This document shows, piece after piece, positions 50,262 to 59,855 of a stretch of DNA of 64,000 nt; the stretch's first letter is position 1; each line of letters opens with the position of its first letter. The stretch spans positions 89,372 to 153,371 of the forward strand of contig NZ_FORD01000003.1 of assembly GCF_900113925.1 (NCBI RefSeq), in the 5' to 3' direction. The stretch is from Nitrosomonas sp. Nm34. GTDB taxonomy: Bacteria > Pseudomonadota > Gammaproteobacteria > Burkholderiales > Nitrosomonadaceae. Below the pieces are notes generated by a model. It was not told the DNA's origin, did not search any database, and worked only from the letters and a program-made list of their open reading frames with translations. Made by a program: the position numbers and the translations under genes.

Positions 50262-50282
50262 CATTCGCTTGCGCAGGCTTAT
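50248..50282. terminator. Bidirectional hairpin at the cysB / cytochrome c junction
   Basis: ATAAGCCTGC (50248-50257) and GCAGGCTTAT (50273-50282) form a perfect 10-bp stem with a 15-nt loop. It spans the cysB stop codon and lies just past the stop of the convergent cytochrome gene. A T-run is weak on both strands. Confidence 0.55.
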
Positions 50283-50294
50283 ATGAGCAATTCC

Positions 50295-51584
50295 TTAGTA
50301 GCTGCTTCCTCTGCTCTGACCTACATCTATCGCGGACACCAAACTACTCCGATTCCCCCAGGCATTTCGGATAAAGGATACCACTTGAGCGACTTCTTCG
50401 TCCCGAATAATCTGCTGAAATGGAGGCATGCCATAAGGTCTGGGATTTGCTGCTGTGGTAGGGGGATAACCTCCATTCAGTACACTGCGAATGACGTTAG
50501 CAGGAATCGTCATGGTAACGCTACGATTACCCGCCAATGCAGGATAAATCCCTGACGCCCCTTGACCTGTTACGCCATGGCATCCCTCACAGTATCTCTT
50601 ATATAACTTCTCCCCCTGTGCCAAGTACTTCCGGACATTTTCCGGCATTTCTGGATAACTCACTTCAGGCTGAGCATTACTCTCAGGTATTGACTTAAGA
50701 TAAACAGCCATGGCACGCAGGTCATCCTGAGATAAATACTGCAAGCTTTGCCTGACAACTGTTCCCATTGGCCCCGATGTCATAGCACGCTGAGATACGC
50801 CAGATGAAAGCAGCTCGATAATTTCTTCAATAGCCCAATGCATGCTTCCCGCTTCCTGCCGAGAAGTCAACGAGGGCGCATACCAGTTCGACCCCATGAT
50901 TTGACCTCCACCAACGGTATCTTCTTGAATTGCACCCAGCACATTTCTGGCAATGTGGCACGCATTGCAATGGCCCAGTCCTTGTACTAGATAAGCACCT
51001 CGGTTCCATTCGTCACTCTTGCTCTGATCCGGTTCATAAACTCCTTGTTTGAAGAAGAGGGCGCGCCACAGATATAAAAGCGGTCTAGAGTTATAAGGGA
51101 AGCGGATTTCATGAGGTGGGTTGGATTGCGACACAACAGGAATTGACTGCAGATAGGCAAAAATCAGGTCTGCATCCGCACGTGTCACCTTCGTATATTC
51201 GGTATAAGGAAATGCAGGATAGAGGAGTTTACCATCGCGCGATTTGCCCTCATGCATCGCCTTCCAGAAATCCTCTTCGCTCCAGGAGCCGATACCCGTT
51301 TCTTTATCAGGCGTGATATTGGGAGTGATGAAAGTCCCAAATGATGTTAGCAATCGATGTCCTCCTGCAAATGGTCGACCTCCTTTGGCCGTATGACATC
51401 CCAAGCAATTCCCCACACGTGCAAGATACTCACCTTGCGCTTGTCGCCGTTCGGATAGGGTGGAATTTTCAGGAGAAGCATTGACCACAGCGGTATGAGC
51501 CACCATCAGCAAGGTCAGCATATAGACAAGAAATAAAAAATTATTTTTTGATTCCCGAGCAATAATCCTCATGGATGGTATCAT
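50295..51584 (-). CDS. Triheme cytochrome c (alcohol dehydrogenase-type cytochrome subunit)
   Basis: This 429-aa periplasmic protein has a signal segment (FLFLVYMLTLLMVAHTAVVNA) and three CxxCH heme sites: CLGCH (C60), CNACH near 207 and CEGCH near 336. Three-heme c subunits of this pattern (LARVGNCLGCHTAKGGRPFAGG, TPNITPD) normally accept electrons from membrane-bound alcohol, gluconate or aldehyde dehydrogenases. No dehydrogenase gene is adjacent. The start overlaps the upstream diheme cytochrome stop by 4 nt (ATGA), so the two are co-translated. The methionine at residue 5 is an alternative start. Confidence 0.85.
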   Translation of the reverse strand: MIPSMRIIARESKNNFLFLVYMLTLLMVAHTAVVNASPENSTLSERRQAQGEYLARVGNCLGCHTAKGGRPFAGGHRLLTSFGTFITPNITPDKETGIGSWSEEDFWKAMHEGKSRDGKLLYPAFPYTEYTKVTRADADLIFAYLQSIPVVSQSNPPHEIRFPYNSRPLLYLWRALFFKQGVYEPDQSKSDEWNRGAYLVQGLGHCNACHIARNVLGAIQEDTVGGGQIMGSNWYAPSLTSRQEAGSMHWAIEEIIELLSSGVSQRAMTSGPMGTVVRQSLQYLSQDDLRAMAVYLKSIPESNAQPEVSYPEMPENVRKYLAQGEKLYKRYCEGCHGVTGQGASGIYPALAGNRSVTMTIPANVIRSVLNGGYPPTTAANPRPYGMPPFQQIIRDEEVAQVVSFIRNAWGNRSSLVSAIDVGQSRGSSY

Positions 51585-52294
51585 CGAGCCTCTCCATTTT
51601 CCGAAACGATACTGACACAGCGCTGCGCCATTTCAGGCGGAAGATGATTAGCCGGCTTTCCCGAAACAGGTTGGGTAGCCAGCCATTTTGCCACAGCATT
51701 GATCTCTTCATAAGTCAATTTTTTGGCGATATCCGCCATGCAATTCGTAATTTTTCCACGAATCAACCCTCCGCTATGCCATCCTCCCAATTGTGCTGTC
51801 AAGTAAGTGCTATGCAACCCCAACAAACCCGGTACAAAAGGTGCTGTTCCCATCAAATCCTTTCCATGGCAAGCACTACATGCCGGTATATTTCGTTTAA
51901 GATCACCTGAATAAGCAAGTTTCTTCGCTAGATTTGCTTCCGAAGATTGCAGGGTAATAGATTCTGGCGGAGGGTAAGGTAAATTTAATGACGCAAAATA
52001 CCGGGCTATCTCTTGCAAGTATTCATCGGACATATTCTCCAGCAAAATAGCCATCGGCTGGTAATAACGTCGACCGTCCCTGAAGTGGCGCAGCTGGTTA
52101 AAGAGATAGCCCTCCAATTTTCCCGCAATACGCGGATAATATGCATCTCTGCTATGCTTGCCCTCTGCACCGTGGCAAATGGTACAAGCCTTGACACGTT
52201 CAGCAAGCGTATCGGGAATATTCACCGATAGGACCTCGTTAGCTTTTGCCAGATTAGTAAAAAACAATAAGATGAATAAAATTGAATATTTCAT
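51581..52294 (-). CDS. Diheme cytochrome c, c4-like
   Basis: This 237-aa periplasmic protein has a signal peptide (MKYSILFILLFFTNLAKA) and two CxxCH motifs, CTICH (C37) and CSACH near 143. Each is followed by a c4-type helical half with downstream methionines (PMAILLENM, NCMADIAKKL). It is co-translated with the triheme cytochrome and could pass its electrons to a terminal oxidase. The ATG at 52294 is preferred because it gives a clean signal peptide; the longer frame starts with TTG. Confidence 0.85.
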   Translation of the reverse strand: MKYSILFILLFFTNLAKANEVLSVNIPDTLAERVKACTICHGAEGKHSRDAYYPRIAGKLEGYLFNQLRHFRDGRRYYQPMAILLENMSDEYLQEIARYFASLNLPYPPPESITLQSSEANLAKKLAYSGDLKRNIPACSACHGKDLMGTAPFVPGLLGLHSTYLTAQLGGWHSGGLIRGKITNCMADIAKKLTYEEINAVAKWLATQPVSGKPANHLPPEMAQRCVSIVSENGEAR

Positions 52295-52317
52295 ATCGTT
52301 ATTTTTATAGATGATCA

Positions 52318-52812
52318 ATGTCTATGCCATTTACTCTTTTGAAAGATTTGTATCAGCATGGCATAATTATTCTGGACGAAAGTTTAAAGCAATCCAAAAT
52401 TTCGGCCAAACTTACCCAATGCTATGCCACAGCTCACTACCAAGCAAGGATTGACTCGGTCATGTTGACATTGCTCTTGGGCCAGCGTAACGAATTATTA
52501 GCCAAGCTCATGAAAAAGCATGGGAAACAGTGCGCCCTCTATATTACTGCCTGTAATCCTCATAGTAGACCTCATGATGAGGAAACGAATCGCACAGCAA
52601 ACAAGCGATTATTCGCACTGTTATCGACTCTTTCCAGTTGCATTTTTGTAGGCAAAAGCTCAGATCCAGCGGGTAATTGGCCGGCAGAATCGAGTTTTTT
52701 AGCATTAGGCATTGATTTTGTCACCTCTAAAACACTCGGCAAACAGTTTGATCAGAATGCTATTGTATGGGTTGATTTTGATGCAATCCCCAGATTAATT
52801 TTATTGCGCTAG
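52318..52812 (+). CDS. DUF3293 domain protein
   Basis: This 164-aa cytoplasmic protein matches the DUF3293 pattern: CALYITACNPHSRPHDEETNRTANKRL, then GNWPAESSFLALGID and FDQNAIVWVDFDAIPRLI. The function is unknown. It is divergent from the diheme cytochrome, with 23 bp between start codons, so the two share a promoter region. Confidence 0.75.
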   Translation: MSMPFTLLKDLYQHGIIILDESLKQSKISAKLTQCYATAHYQARIDSVMLTLLLGQRNELLAKLMKKHGKQCALYITACNPHSRPHDEETNRTANKRLFALLSTLSSCIFVGKSSDPAGNWPAESSFLALGIDFVTSKTLGKQFDQNAIVWVDFDAIPRLILLR

Positions 52813-52826
52813 AAACTCCGCTGCTA

Positions 52827-54653
52827 TCATACCTCACGCACCATCGTCTGCTTTAACGCTTCGATTTGAGACTGATTGAGCGTCTCAATTTTGATTAACT
52901 CTTCAGCAGTCTTTTCAAGTAGCTCATGATTCTTGCGCAGGATACTCATCGCCCGTTCAAGCGCCTGATCCACGAAGGTACGCACAGTCGAATCAATTTT
53001 GTTGGCCGTCTCCTCGCTGTAATCTCGACTCAACGGTAGCGGGAAGCCCTGCTGTAAAAAAGGAGAACGATCACGATCATATGCAACGTTACCTAATGCA
53101 TCACTCATGCCATAACGCAGCACCATAGCGCGCGCCATATCAGTTGCACGCACCAGATCATCAGAGGCTCCCGTAGATACCTCATTGAATATCACCTGCT
53201 CGGCTGCCCGCCCACCCATCATCACGGCCATTTTGTTCTCCAACTCAATCCGTGTCATTAAATATCGATCTTCGGTGGGGCGCTGAATGGTATAACCCAG
53301 TGCACCCACTCCCCGCGGAATAATAGATATCTTATGCACCTCATCCGTGCCAGGTAATGCCAGCGCCACCATAGCATGTCCCAATTCATGAAACGCCACA
53401 ATCTTACGTTCTTTTGGATTAAGCAGACGATTACGCTTTTCAAGACCCGCAACGATCCGTTCTATTGCGTTATTAAAATCCTCCATTGTGACGGAATCTG
53501 CTTTACGACGAGTTGCCAGCAACGCCGCCTCATTGACCAGATTAGCTAAATCTGCACCTGTAAACCCTGGTGTGAGAGCAGCGATCTGCTCCAGTCTCAC
53601 ATCCACATTCATCTTTACTTTTTTGATATGAACCGCCAAAATCTGCTCACGCCCAATCTTGTCTGGTCGGTCTACCAGTACTTGTCGATCAAAACGCCCG
53701 GCACGCAGCAGTGCGGCGTCCAGGACTTCCGGACGATTAGTTGCGGCCAGCAATACGATACCGCTTGATGGATCAAAGCCATCGAGTTCTGCCAGCAACT
53801 GATTCAGAGTCTGCTCCTTTTCATCATGCCCACCCCAGGCATAGGAACCACGCGCGCGCCCCAACGCATCAAGTTCATCAATGAAAATAATCGCTGGCGC
53901 CATTTGCCGCGCTTGTTCGAAAAGGTCACGCACTCTGGCTGCACCCACACCGACAAACATCTCGACGAATTCCGCTCCCGAGATTGAAAAAAATGATACT
54001 CCCGCTTCACCGGCTACCGCACGCGCTAGTAATGTCTTGCCTGTTCCGGGTGGTCCGACCAGCAAAATTCCCTTTGGCACTCTCCCACCCAGACGAGTAT
54101 AGTCAGCAGGGTTTTTCAAAAAATTAATGATTTCAAGGAGTTCCTCCTTGGCTTCATCGACACCCGCCACATCAGCAAAGGTAACCTTGGTTTCTTTCTC
54201 AACATAAACTTTGGCCCGGCTCTTCCCAATTGACATTAATCCACTGCTCATGCCACCGCTCATGCGCCGGATGATATACAACCAGACGCCGATAAAAAGC
54301 AGCATCGGCAAAATCCAGGACAACAAATCGCGCAGCCAGGTACTCTTGACGACTCCGCTATAAGTTACATTATGTTGATCTAAGATATCAGCAAGATCGG
54401 GTGCAACACGTGTCGTAACAAACTCCTTGAGTCCATCAGATTCGGCTTTTAGCGTACCGTAAATCTGGTTTTCTGTAATCGCCACCTCGGCAACTTTATC
54501 TTGTTCCAGTAGCGTATGGAATCGGCTATAGGGAATCGGCTCAATTCGGGTATATTGCTCGTAAAGATCACGTAAAAACATCATCACAAGAACAGCAATG
54601 ACGATGTACCAGAAATTGAACTGCACTTTCTTATCCATTAAATTTTTATCCAT
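52827..54653 (-). CDS. ftsH: ATP-dependent zinc metalloprotease FtsH (probable paralogue)
   Basis: This 608-aa inner-membrane AAA+ protease has two transmembrane helices (about 12-25 and 107-128) flanking a periplasmic domain. Walker A is GPPGTGKT, Walker B is [11 protein letters not shown], and the zinc-binding HELGH lies near residue 420. It degrades misfolded membrane and regulatory proteins. It is shorter at the C-terminus than E. coli FtsH and is not in the usual rlmE-ftsH-folP-glmM context, so it may be a second FtsH. The start has AAGGAA upstream; a second in-frame ATG is five codons on. Confidence 0.93.
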   Translation of the reverse strand: MDKNLMDKKVQFNFWYIVIAVLVMMFLRDLYEQYTRIEPIPYSRFHTLLEQDKVAEVAITENQIYGTLKAESDGLKEFVTTRVAPDLADILDQHNVTYSGVVKSTWLRDLLSWILPMLLFIGVWLYIIRRMSGGMSSGLMSIGKSRAKVYVEKETKVTFADVAGVDEAKEELLEIINFLKNPADYTRLGGRVPKGILLVGPPGTGKTLLARAVAGEAGVSFFSISGAEFVEMFVGVGAARVRDLFEQARQMAPAIIFIDELDALGRARGSYAWGGHDEKEQTLNQLLAELDGFDPSSGIVLLAATNRPEVLDAALLRAGRFDRQVLVDRPDKIGREQILAVHIKKVKMNVDVRLEQIAALTPGFTGADLANLVNEAALLATRRKADSVTMEDFNNAIERIVAGLEKRNRLLNPKERKIVAFHELGHAMVALALPGTDEVHKISIIPRGVGALGYTIQRPTEDRYLMTRIELENKMAVMMGGRAAEQVIFNEVSTGASDDLVRATDMARAMVLRYGMSDALGNVAYDRDRSPFLQQGFPLPLSRDYSEETANKIDSTVRTFVDQALERAMSILRKNHELLEKTAEELIKIETLNQSQIEALKQTMVREV

Positions 54654-55236
54654 AAAACATTTCCTTCTTTATTGGAAAAATGATTAAATTCGTGAGAATC
54701 AGCCAGTTCAGCTACGGTCCAAGCTACGATTAAGCTATCTCTTTATGATCTTATCTTATGAAAATAAATCCTGCCCATATTCTTCCTGAGTAAAAAATAA
54801 ATTTTGAGAATAGTACAAATTATGAGTTTTCATATCTGACGTAATGGATTGAGTCATTTTGCGAATTTAACTGTGATTAGAAATGTTTGCCCCAAGAGCA
54901 GCCCCATGTGTAGGTGTTTTTAGATATATCTGTATAAGTTGCCAAGGGAAAAATAATCGGAGCAGCTTGCCGACCTTTAGAACAATTCGAAAAGAAGATT
55001 AAGCTGCGAAAAAAATATTAAATGTGAATTGAGAGCTGAAATAGAAACCAGTTCATCAATAACCGTTAAACTATCCAGCTAAGAAATCAAAATCATAAAG
55101 GTTTTACACCTTCCCCAAGACCGATAGAATGTCCTATGTATCTTCCTGTTGCTTGGATCAAAATAATATAAACATGCTAAATATTTATAGATAATCGTGA
55201 AATTTCCTTTTATCTATCTATCCAAGGAGACTCATC
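54654..55236. other. 583-bp intergenic region without recognisable genes
   Basis: AT-rich DNA between ftsH and a small secreted protein. I read it in all frames and found no convincing coding remnant, repeat or strong promoter. The ribosome site CCAAGGAG of the next gene is at its right end. Confidence 0.5.
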
Positions 55237-55587
55237 ATGAAAACAAAAATATTCTTCACAAGCTGGATTATTCTTATTTTTCTGGCTTTCATCCCTCCTG
55301 TACCCGCTGAATCACAAAATACAGTTGATACCAAAGTAAAAACAATCGCTCCCCCTGATCATAATAAATTAGCTGAATACTATGAAAATGAGGCTAAAGA
55401 AATGAGTTTAAAAGTGGAAGAGCAAAAAAAGCTACTTCATGAATACGACTTTCATAGTTATTACTATGGCCGTGAGGGCCAGGATTTTCAGGCACATCAT
55501 GAAGCCTTATTAGACAAATATGAAAAAGCAGCAGAACGAAACAGTGAGATGGCCGCTGCTCACAGGAAAATGGTAAAAAAACGCTAA
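55237..55587 (+). CDS. Small secreted helical protein, unknown function
   Basis: This 116-aa protein has a signal peptide (FFTSWIILIFLAFIPPVPAE) and a charged, His- and Tyr-rich helical body (KLAEYYENEAKEMSLKVEEQKKLL, DFQAHHEALLDKYEKAAERN) likely to form a coiled coil in the periplasm. AAGGAG lies 8 nt before the ATG. No family is recognised. It stands alone at the edge of an accessory region. Confidence 0.7.
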   Translation: MKTKIFFTSWIILIFLAFIPPVPAESQNTVDTKVKTIAPPDHNKLAEYYENEAKEMSLKVEEQKKLLHEYDFHSYYYGREGQDFQAHHEALLDKYEKAAERNSEMAAAHRKMVKKR

Positions 55588-56061
55588 ACCTGTTTTCCTC
55601 AGTTGAACCTATAAAAATAGCTGCAAGCATAGTACTGTGAAGGTTTTACGGCTGAATAAAGGAATCACCTAATAGCTGAAAAGGATTTTTGAGGAAAGAG
55701 AGTAATAAAGGCGATGGATAGCATCGGGCAGGAGATGGCGCATAAAGGAGCTGTACTCATCTACCTCTGGCGGTCGATTTCATCTAAGCTAAAATAAAAA
55801 CGGGAGTGCCACAGCTATGCGTCAGTTGGCACTTTTTGCCAAGCTCATGGAAGTTACAGGCTTATTCCCAGTTAGGTGAAATCCGGAAGGACGAGCCGCT
55901 GATGCTGCGCAAGGAAGGCATTGGTAATCGGCACCGTCTCCTATGGTGATGAGGAATTGGTCAAAGGTATGGCAGGGCAGGTGCTGCAACGCTTCGCCCT
56001 TTAACCGAACAGCCAGCCCAGGGCCGTGTCCATGTCTAAACCCTTCCCAACTGAGCTGTAT
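55588..56061. other. 474-bp region with an unidentified coding remnant
   Basis: From about 55845 the DNA becomes GC-richer and reads as broken coding sequence on the plus strand: KLQAYSQLGEIRKDEPLMLRK..., then, after stops and a frame change, EELVKGMAGQVLQRFA. I cannot name the family. It looks like debris of the same foreign segment that carries the downstream UspA and ATPase genes. Confidence 0.4.
55805..55837 (+). terminator. Intrinsic terminator candidate
   Basis: AGTGCCA (55805-55811) pairs with TGGCACT (55827-55833) around a 15-nt loop and is followed by TTTT to 55837. It lies about 220 bp after the small secreted protein gene. Confidence 0.45.
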
Positions 56062-56952
56062 TCACCCCCTGGCGCGAGGATCAGGGACGAGCAGCATATC
56101 GCACGGTAGCCAGTCGAGCAGCTTGGCAGCGGTGCTGCCAAGCAACAGGCTCATGACCCCGCTATTGCCATGGCTGCCCATGACCACGAGATCGATCTCA
56201 TGCTCGCGCACGTAGCGGGTCAGCGTTGTTTCGATGGCTCCGTCCTCCACCATCGTCCTGAGCTTCGTCCCCTCGGGCAAGACCGTAGCAGACAGGAAAG
56301 ATGCGCATTCGGCATCTTCGATGCTCACGCATACGTCGGTAGAGCGGGTGGAAACATCAGCCAGTCCTGCCATCGATAGAGCATGGGCGTGATAAACGAT
56401 CAGCTCGCGTCCTGGAAAGAACCGCACAGCGGCCAGGAGGGCATGTCGAGAGGATTCCGAAAAGTCGGTGGCCACGACGACGCGCCGATAAGGTCCATAC
56501 GCACGGTTGTGCACCACCAATAATGGGATGGACAGAGAGCGCGCCAGCTTTTCGACTGTCGATCCGAGCAGGAACTGCCCCAAGGTTTCATTGCGGGAGA
56601 CACCGGTGACAACCACATCCGATTGCGTTTCGGCAGCCATTCGGCGAATGGTTGCCGGAACATCTTTGCTTCGGCTGATATAGAGTTTCACTGGAACCTT
56701 GACGGTCTTGAGGTCGCGGGCAAGCTGCTGCCGCGCCACACGCAGCAGCAGCTCATCACCAGTTCCGCTGGCCCAGGCCAGCACCTGGTCAGGCGACGCA
56801 GTAGGGTCGAGGATATTGAGCGCAATCAGTTCAGCACCCCATTCTTCGGCCAACTGGCTCGCCTGATCCAAAGCCCGGTCGCATCGGGCGCTTAGGTCGG
56901 TGGCCAGCAAGAGGCGCCGGGGCGCAGTATCGGATGAAGCAATGGTGGTCAT
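56062..56952 (-). CDS. Tandem universal stress protein (two UspA domains)
   Basis: This 296-aa protein is made of two Usp domains. The second has the ATP-binding pattern G-x2-G-x9-GS (GSHGNSGVMSLLLGS); the first has GVSRNETLGQFLLGS, where the second glycine is replaced by Arg, so it may not bind ATP in the same way. Base composition is clearly GC-richer than the core genes around it. It lies 21 bp downstream of a P-type ATPase and is probably co-transcribed with it; this pairing is common on stress islands. Confidence 0.88.
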   Translation of the reverse strand: MTTIASSDTAPRRLLLATDLSARCDRALDQASQLAEEWGAELIALNILDPTASPDQVLAWASGTGDELLLRVARQQLARDLKTVKVPVKLYISRSKDVPATIRRMAAETQSDVVVTGVSRNETLGQFLLGSTVEKLARSLSIPLLVVHNRAYGPYRRVVVATDFSESSRHALLAAVRFFPGRELIVYHAHALSMAGLADVSTRSTDVCVSIEDAECASFLSATVLPEGTKLRTMVEDGAIETTLTRYVREHEIDLVVMGSHGNSGVMSLLLGSTAAKLLDWLPCDMLLVPDPRARG

Positions 56953-56973
56953 GGATATATATCTCCCTAAAAA

Positions 56974-59709
56974 TTATTTGTTCAACCGCGCAGCCAATGG
57001 ACTGTGGCGGATCACGAACTTTTCAAACTCGGCCACGCTGAATACCAACAGGCCAGCTGCCACAACCTTACACCACTCCAGCTGCGTCAAGTCGGTTGAA
57101 TTGAAAATGGCCTGCATGGTCGGTGCGTGGGTATAGGCCATTTGGAGCGGGATACAGGCGGCGATAGCCAGTAGCACGTAACGGTTGCCGGTCAAACCAT
57201 CGAGGCTGATAACCGAGGCAAGAGTAAAGCGACTATTGACCAGATAGAACATTTCGGCTGCCACCACCGCATTAACAGCCATCGTGCGCGCTGCCTCCAT
57301 ACTTGTTCCATTGTTCAGCTCCCACAGGAATAAACCCAACGCGCCACTCATCATCAAAACCGAGACCATCAGCACCCGCCAGACAAAGAAGCCCGACAAT
57401 AGTGTCTCGCCGGGTGGGCGTGGTCGGCGGTTCATGATGCCGTACTCAGCTGGTTCAAAGGCAAGGGCAAGACCAAGCGTGCTCGAGGTGACCATGTTGA
57501 TCCACAACACCTGTGCTGGCGTAAGTGGCAAGGCCAGCTCAAACAGGATGGCGGCGATCACCACCAGTACCTCACCGCCGTTGGTTGGCAACATGAAGAG
57601 GATAAACTTCTTCAGGTTATCGTAGACTGCTCGGCCTTCGTGTACGGCGCTGGCAATGGTGGCGAAATTGTCATCGGCCAGCACCATACCGGCGGCTTCC
57701 TTGGCCGCCTCGGTGCCTTTCATTCCCATCGCCACACCTACGTCGGCGCGTTTCAATGCTGGAGCGTCGTTCACACCATCACCAGTCATGGCCACTACCT
57801 GGCCTTCTTCTTGGAGTGCCTGTACCAAGCGCAGCTTGTGTTCGGGGCTGGCTTGCGCGAACACGTCTACATCCCACGCCAAGCGGCGCAGGGTAGCATC
57901 ATCCATTATTGCGATTTCAGCACCAGTGACAGCAGGTTTACCAACACCGATACTGAGCTGGGCGCCGATGGCGCGCGCCGTTTCGGCATGATCGCCAGTA
58001 ATCATCTTGACCCGGATACCGGCGTGGTGACATTCACGCACAGCAAGGATAGCCTCTGGTCGCGGCGGGTCGATGATGCCAACTATGGCCAGCATCACGT
58101 AGCCGGATTCGGTATCAGTAAAGCTCAGGCACCCTCCCAGCGGGGATGCTCGCTTGCACGCAAGAGCCAGCAGCCGTAGTCCTTGGGCCGCTATATCGGT
58201 CGCCATGCGTCGCCAGTAATTGATCTCCAGCGTCCGCTCGCCGTCATGGCTCCACTGCGCACCGCACATGTCGAGTATGCGCTCTGGCGCGCCTTTGACA
58301 AATATCCATGGCTCATCATCGCTGTCACGATGATAGGTAGCCATGAAGCGATGCTGTGACTCGAAGGGAATGACATCCAATCGTGGCCACGCCTCATAGC
58401 TCACGTGTTGAGTAAAGCCGGCCTTTTCTCCAAGCACAAGCAAAGCCCCTTCGGTGGGATCTCCTTCTACCCGCCACAAACTGTCCGCTTCGCGTAATCG
58501 AGCGTCGTTGCACAATACGCCAGCACGGATCGCCATAGCCAGTGCAGGATAGTGATCAGGGTCAATAATACGGCCATCGATACTCAAATTACCTACCGGA
58601 GCATAACCAACGCCGCCCACGTTGAATACATGTTCAGCGCAGACCACGTGCTGGACGGTCATTTCATTGCGCGTCAACGTACCTGTCTTATCTGAACAGA
58701 TCACTGTCACCGAGCCCAAAGCCTCCACCGCTGGCAAGTGACGAATGATAGCGTTGCGGCGGGCCATGCGCTGCACACCAAGCGCCAAGGTGACGGTCAT
58801 AATCGCCGGCAGCCCCTCGGGAATCGCGGAAGCAGCCAACGCCACAACCATCATAAACATTTCGGATGAGGGCTGTCCGCGCCACCAAGCCCCAAGCGCG
58901 AAGGTAGTGGCCGACATGCTCAGAATGGCCAACGCCAGCGTCCTGCCGAAACGATCCACCTGGCGCAGCAGAGGCGTGGACTGCATACGGATGCTGGACA
59001 GCATTTGGTTGATCTCGCCTAGCTCGGTGGCGGTGCCGGTCGCAACCACGATGCCGCTGGCCTGTCCATAGACCACCAGCGTTCCCGAGTAGGCCATGCT
59101 GTATCGTTCTCCCAACGGGGCGTTGATGGCCACGGCTTCATGACACTTCTCCACCGGTAGTGACTCGCCAGTCAGAGCGGCTTCGTCGACACGCAGCTCC
59201 TTGACCTTCACCAGCCGCAGGTCAGCTGGTATCCGGTCACCGGAAGCGAGCGTTACCAGATCTCCTGGCACCAGCTCAGCAGCGTTGATTTCACGCCACC
59301 GCCCATCTCGGATCACCGTGGCATGGGGGGATAGCATGGCGCGAATGGCGTCGAGAGCTGATTCGGCTTTGCCTTCCTGAATGAAGCCGATGATGGCGTT
59401 GATGACTGCCGCAGCCATCAGCACGCCCGTGTCGATCCAATGCCCAAGCAGGGCCGTGATGACGGCGGCACCGATCATTACGTAGAGTAAGATATTGTGG
59501 AACTGCATCAACAGGCGATGCAACGGGCCACGCCGCTTCGGCGGAGGCAATTGATTTGGCCCGTAGTGCGCACGGCGATCCCGGACTTCCGCATCCGTGA
59601 GGCCACCTACTCCGGTTTGCAGCGCGTGCTCGATCTGTTCCTTAGACAACGCATGCCAATGAGTGCGTAGCGGAGTTTCCTGGTGATCAGGGATCAAGTG
59701 CTCGGCCAT
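56974..59709 (-). CDS. P2-type cation-transporting ATPase
   Basis: This 911-aa membrane pump of the PacL/SERCA-like class has the TGES actuator motif, the phosphorylated Asp in CSDKTGTLT near residue 339, and the hinge TGDGVNDAPALKRADVG. M4 has PEGLPA and M5 keeps Asn and Glu (LPTNGGEVL). M6 reads NMVTSST, with Ser where Ca2+-ATPases have the ligand Asp, so calcium specificity is doubtful. The transported ion is unknown. GC content is raised, as in the adjacent UspA gene, suggesting acquisition together. Confidence 0.88.
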   Translation of the reverse strand: MAEHLIPDHQETPLRTHWHALSKEQIEHALQTGVGGLTDAEVRDRRAHYGPNQLPPPKRRGPLHRLLMQFHNILLYVMIGAAVITALLGHWIDTGVLMAAAVINAIIGFIQEGKAESALDAIRAMLSPHATVIRDGRWREINAAELVPGDLVTLASGDRIPADLRLVKVKELRVDEAALTGESLPVEKCHEAVAINAPLGERYSMAYSGTLVVYGQASGIVVATGTATELGEINQMLSSIRMQSTPLLRQVDRFGRTLALAILSMSATTFALGAWWRGQPSSEMFMMVVALAASAIPEGLPAIMTVTLALGVQRMARRNAIIRHLPAVEALGSVTVICSDKTGTLTRNEMTVQHVVCAEHVFNVGGVGYAPVGNLSIDGRIIDPDHYPALAMAIRAGVLCNDARLREADSLWRVEGDPTEGALLVLGEKAGFTQHVSYEAWPRLDVIPFESQHRFMATYHRDSDDEPWIFVKGAPERILDMCGAQWSHDGERTLEINYWRRMATDIAAQGLRLLALACKRASPLGGCLSFTDTESGYVMLAIVGIIDPPRPEAILAVRECHHAGIRVKMITGDHAETARAIGAQLSIGVGKPAVTGAEIAIMDDATLRRLAWDVDVFAQASPEHKLRLVQALQEEGQVVAMTGDGVNDAPALKRADVGVAMGMKGTEAAKEAAGMVLADDNFATIASAVHEGRAVYDNLKKFILFMLPTNGGEVLVVIAAILFELALPLTPAQVLWINMVTSSTLGLALAFEPAEYGIMNRRPRPPGETLLSGFFVWRVLMVSVLMMSGALGLFLWELNNGTSMEAARTMAVNAVVAAEMFYLVNSRFTLASVISLDGLTGNRYVLLAIAACIPLQMAYTHAPTMQAIFNSTDLTQLEWCKVVAAGLLVFSVAEFEKFVIRHSPLAARLNK

Positions 59710-59855
59710 AAATTAATTTTGTTGTTATTATGAGGGCGGGAACGCGCGTATTACAGAACAAAAGAAAATCCTTGAAAATTTAAAATTTGTAACTATTCAG
59801 CCACTAGATATAGATTTTAGGGATGTTTTTTAGTCAAGAATACAAGAAATATAGT

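Noticed and set aside
54654..55236. Transposase remnant in the gap after ftsH
   Set aside because: A few phrases such as KIIGAACRPLEQF looked suggestive, but no ordered set of family motifs could be read.
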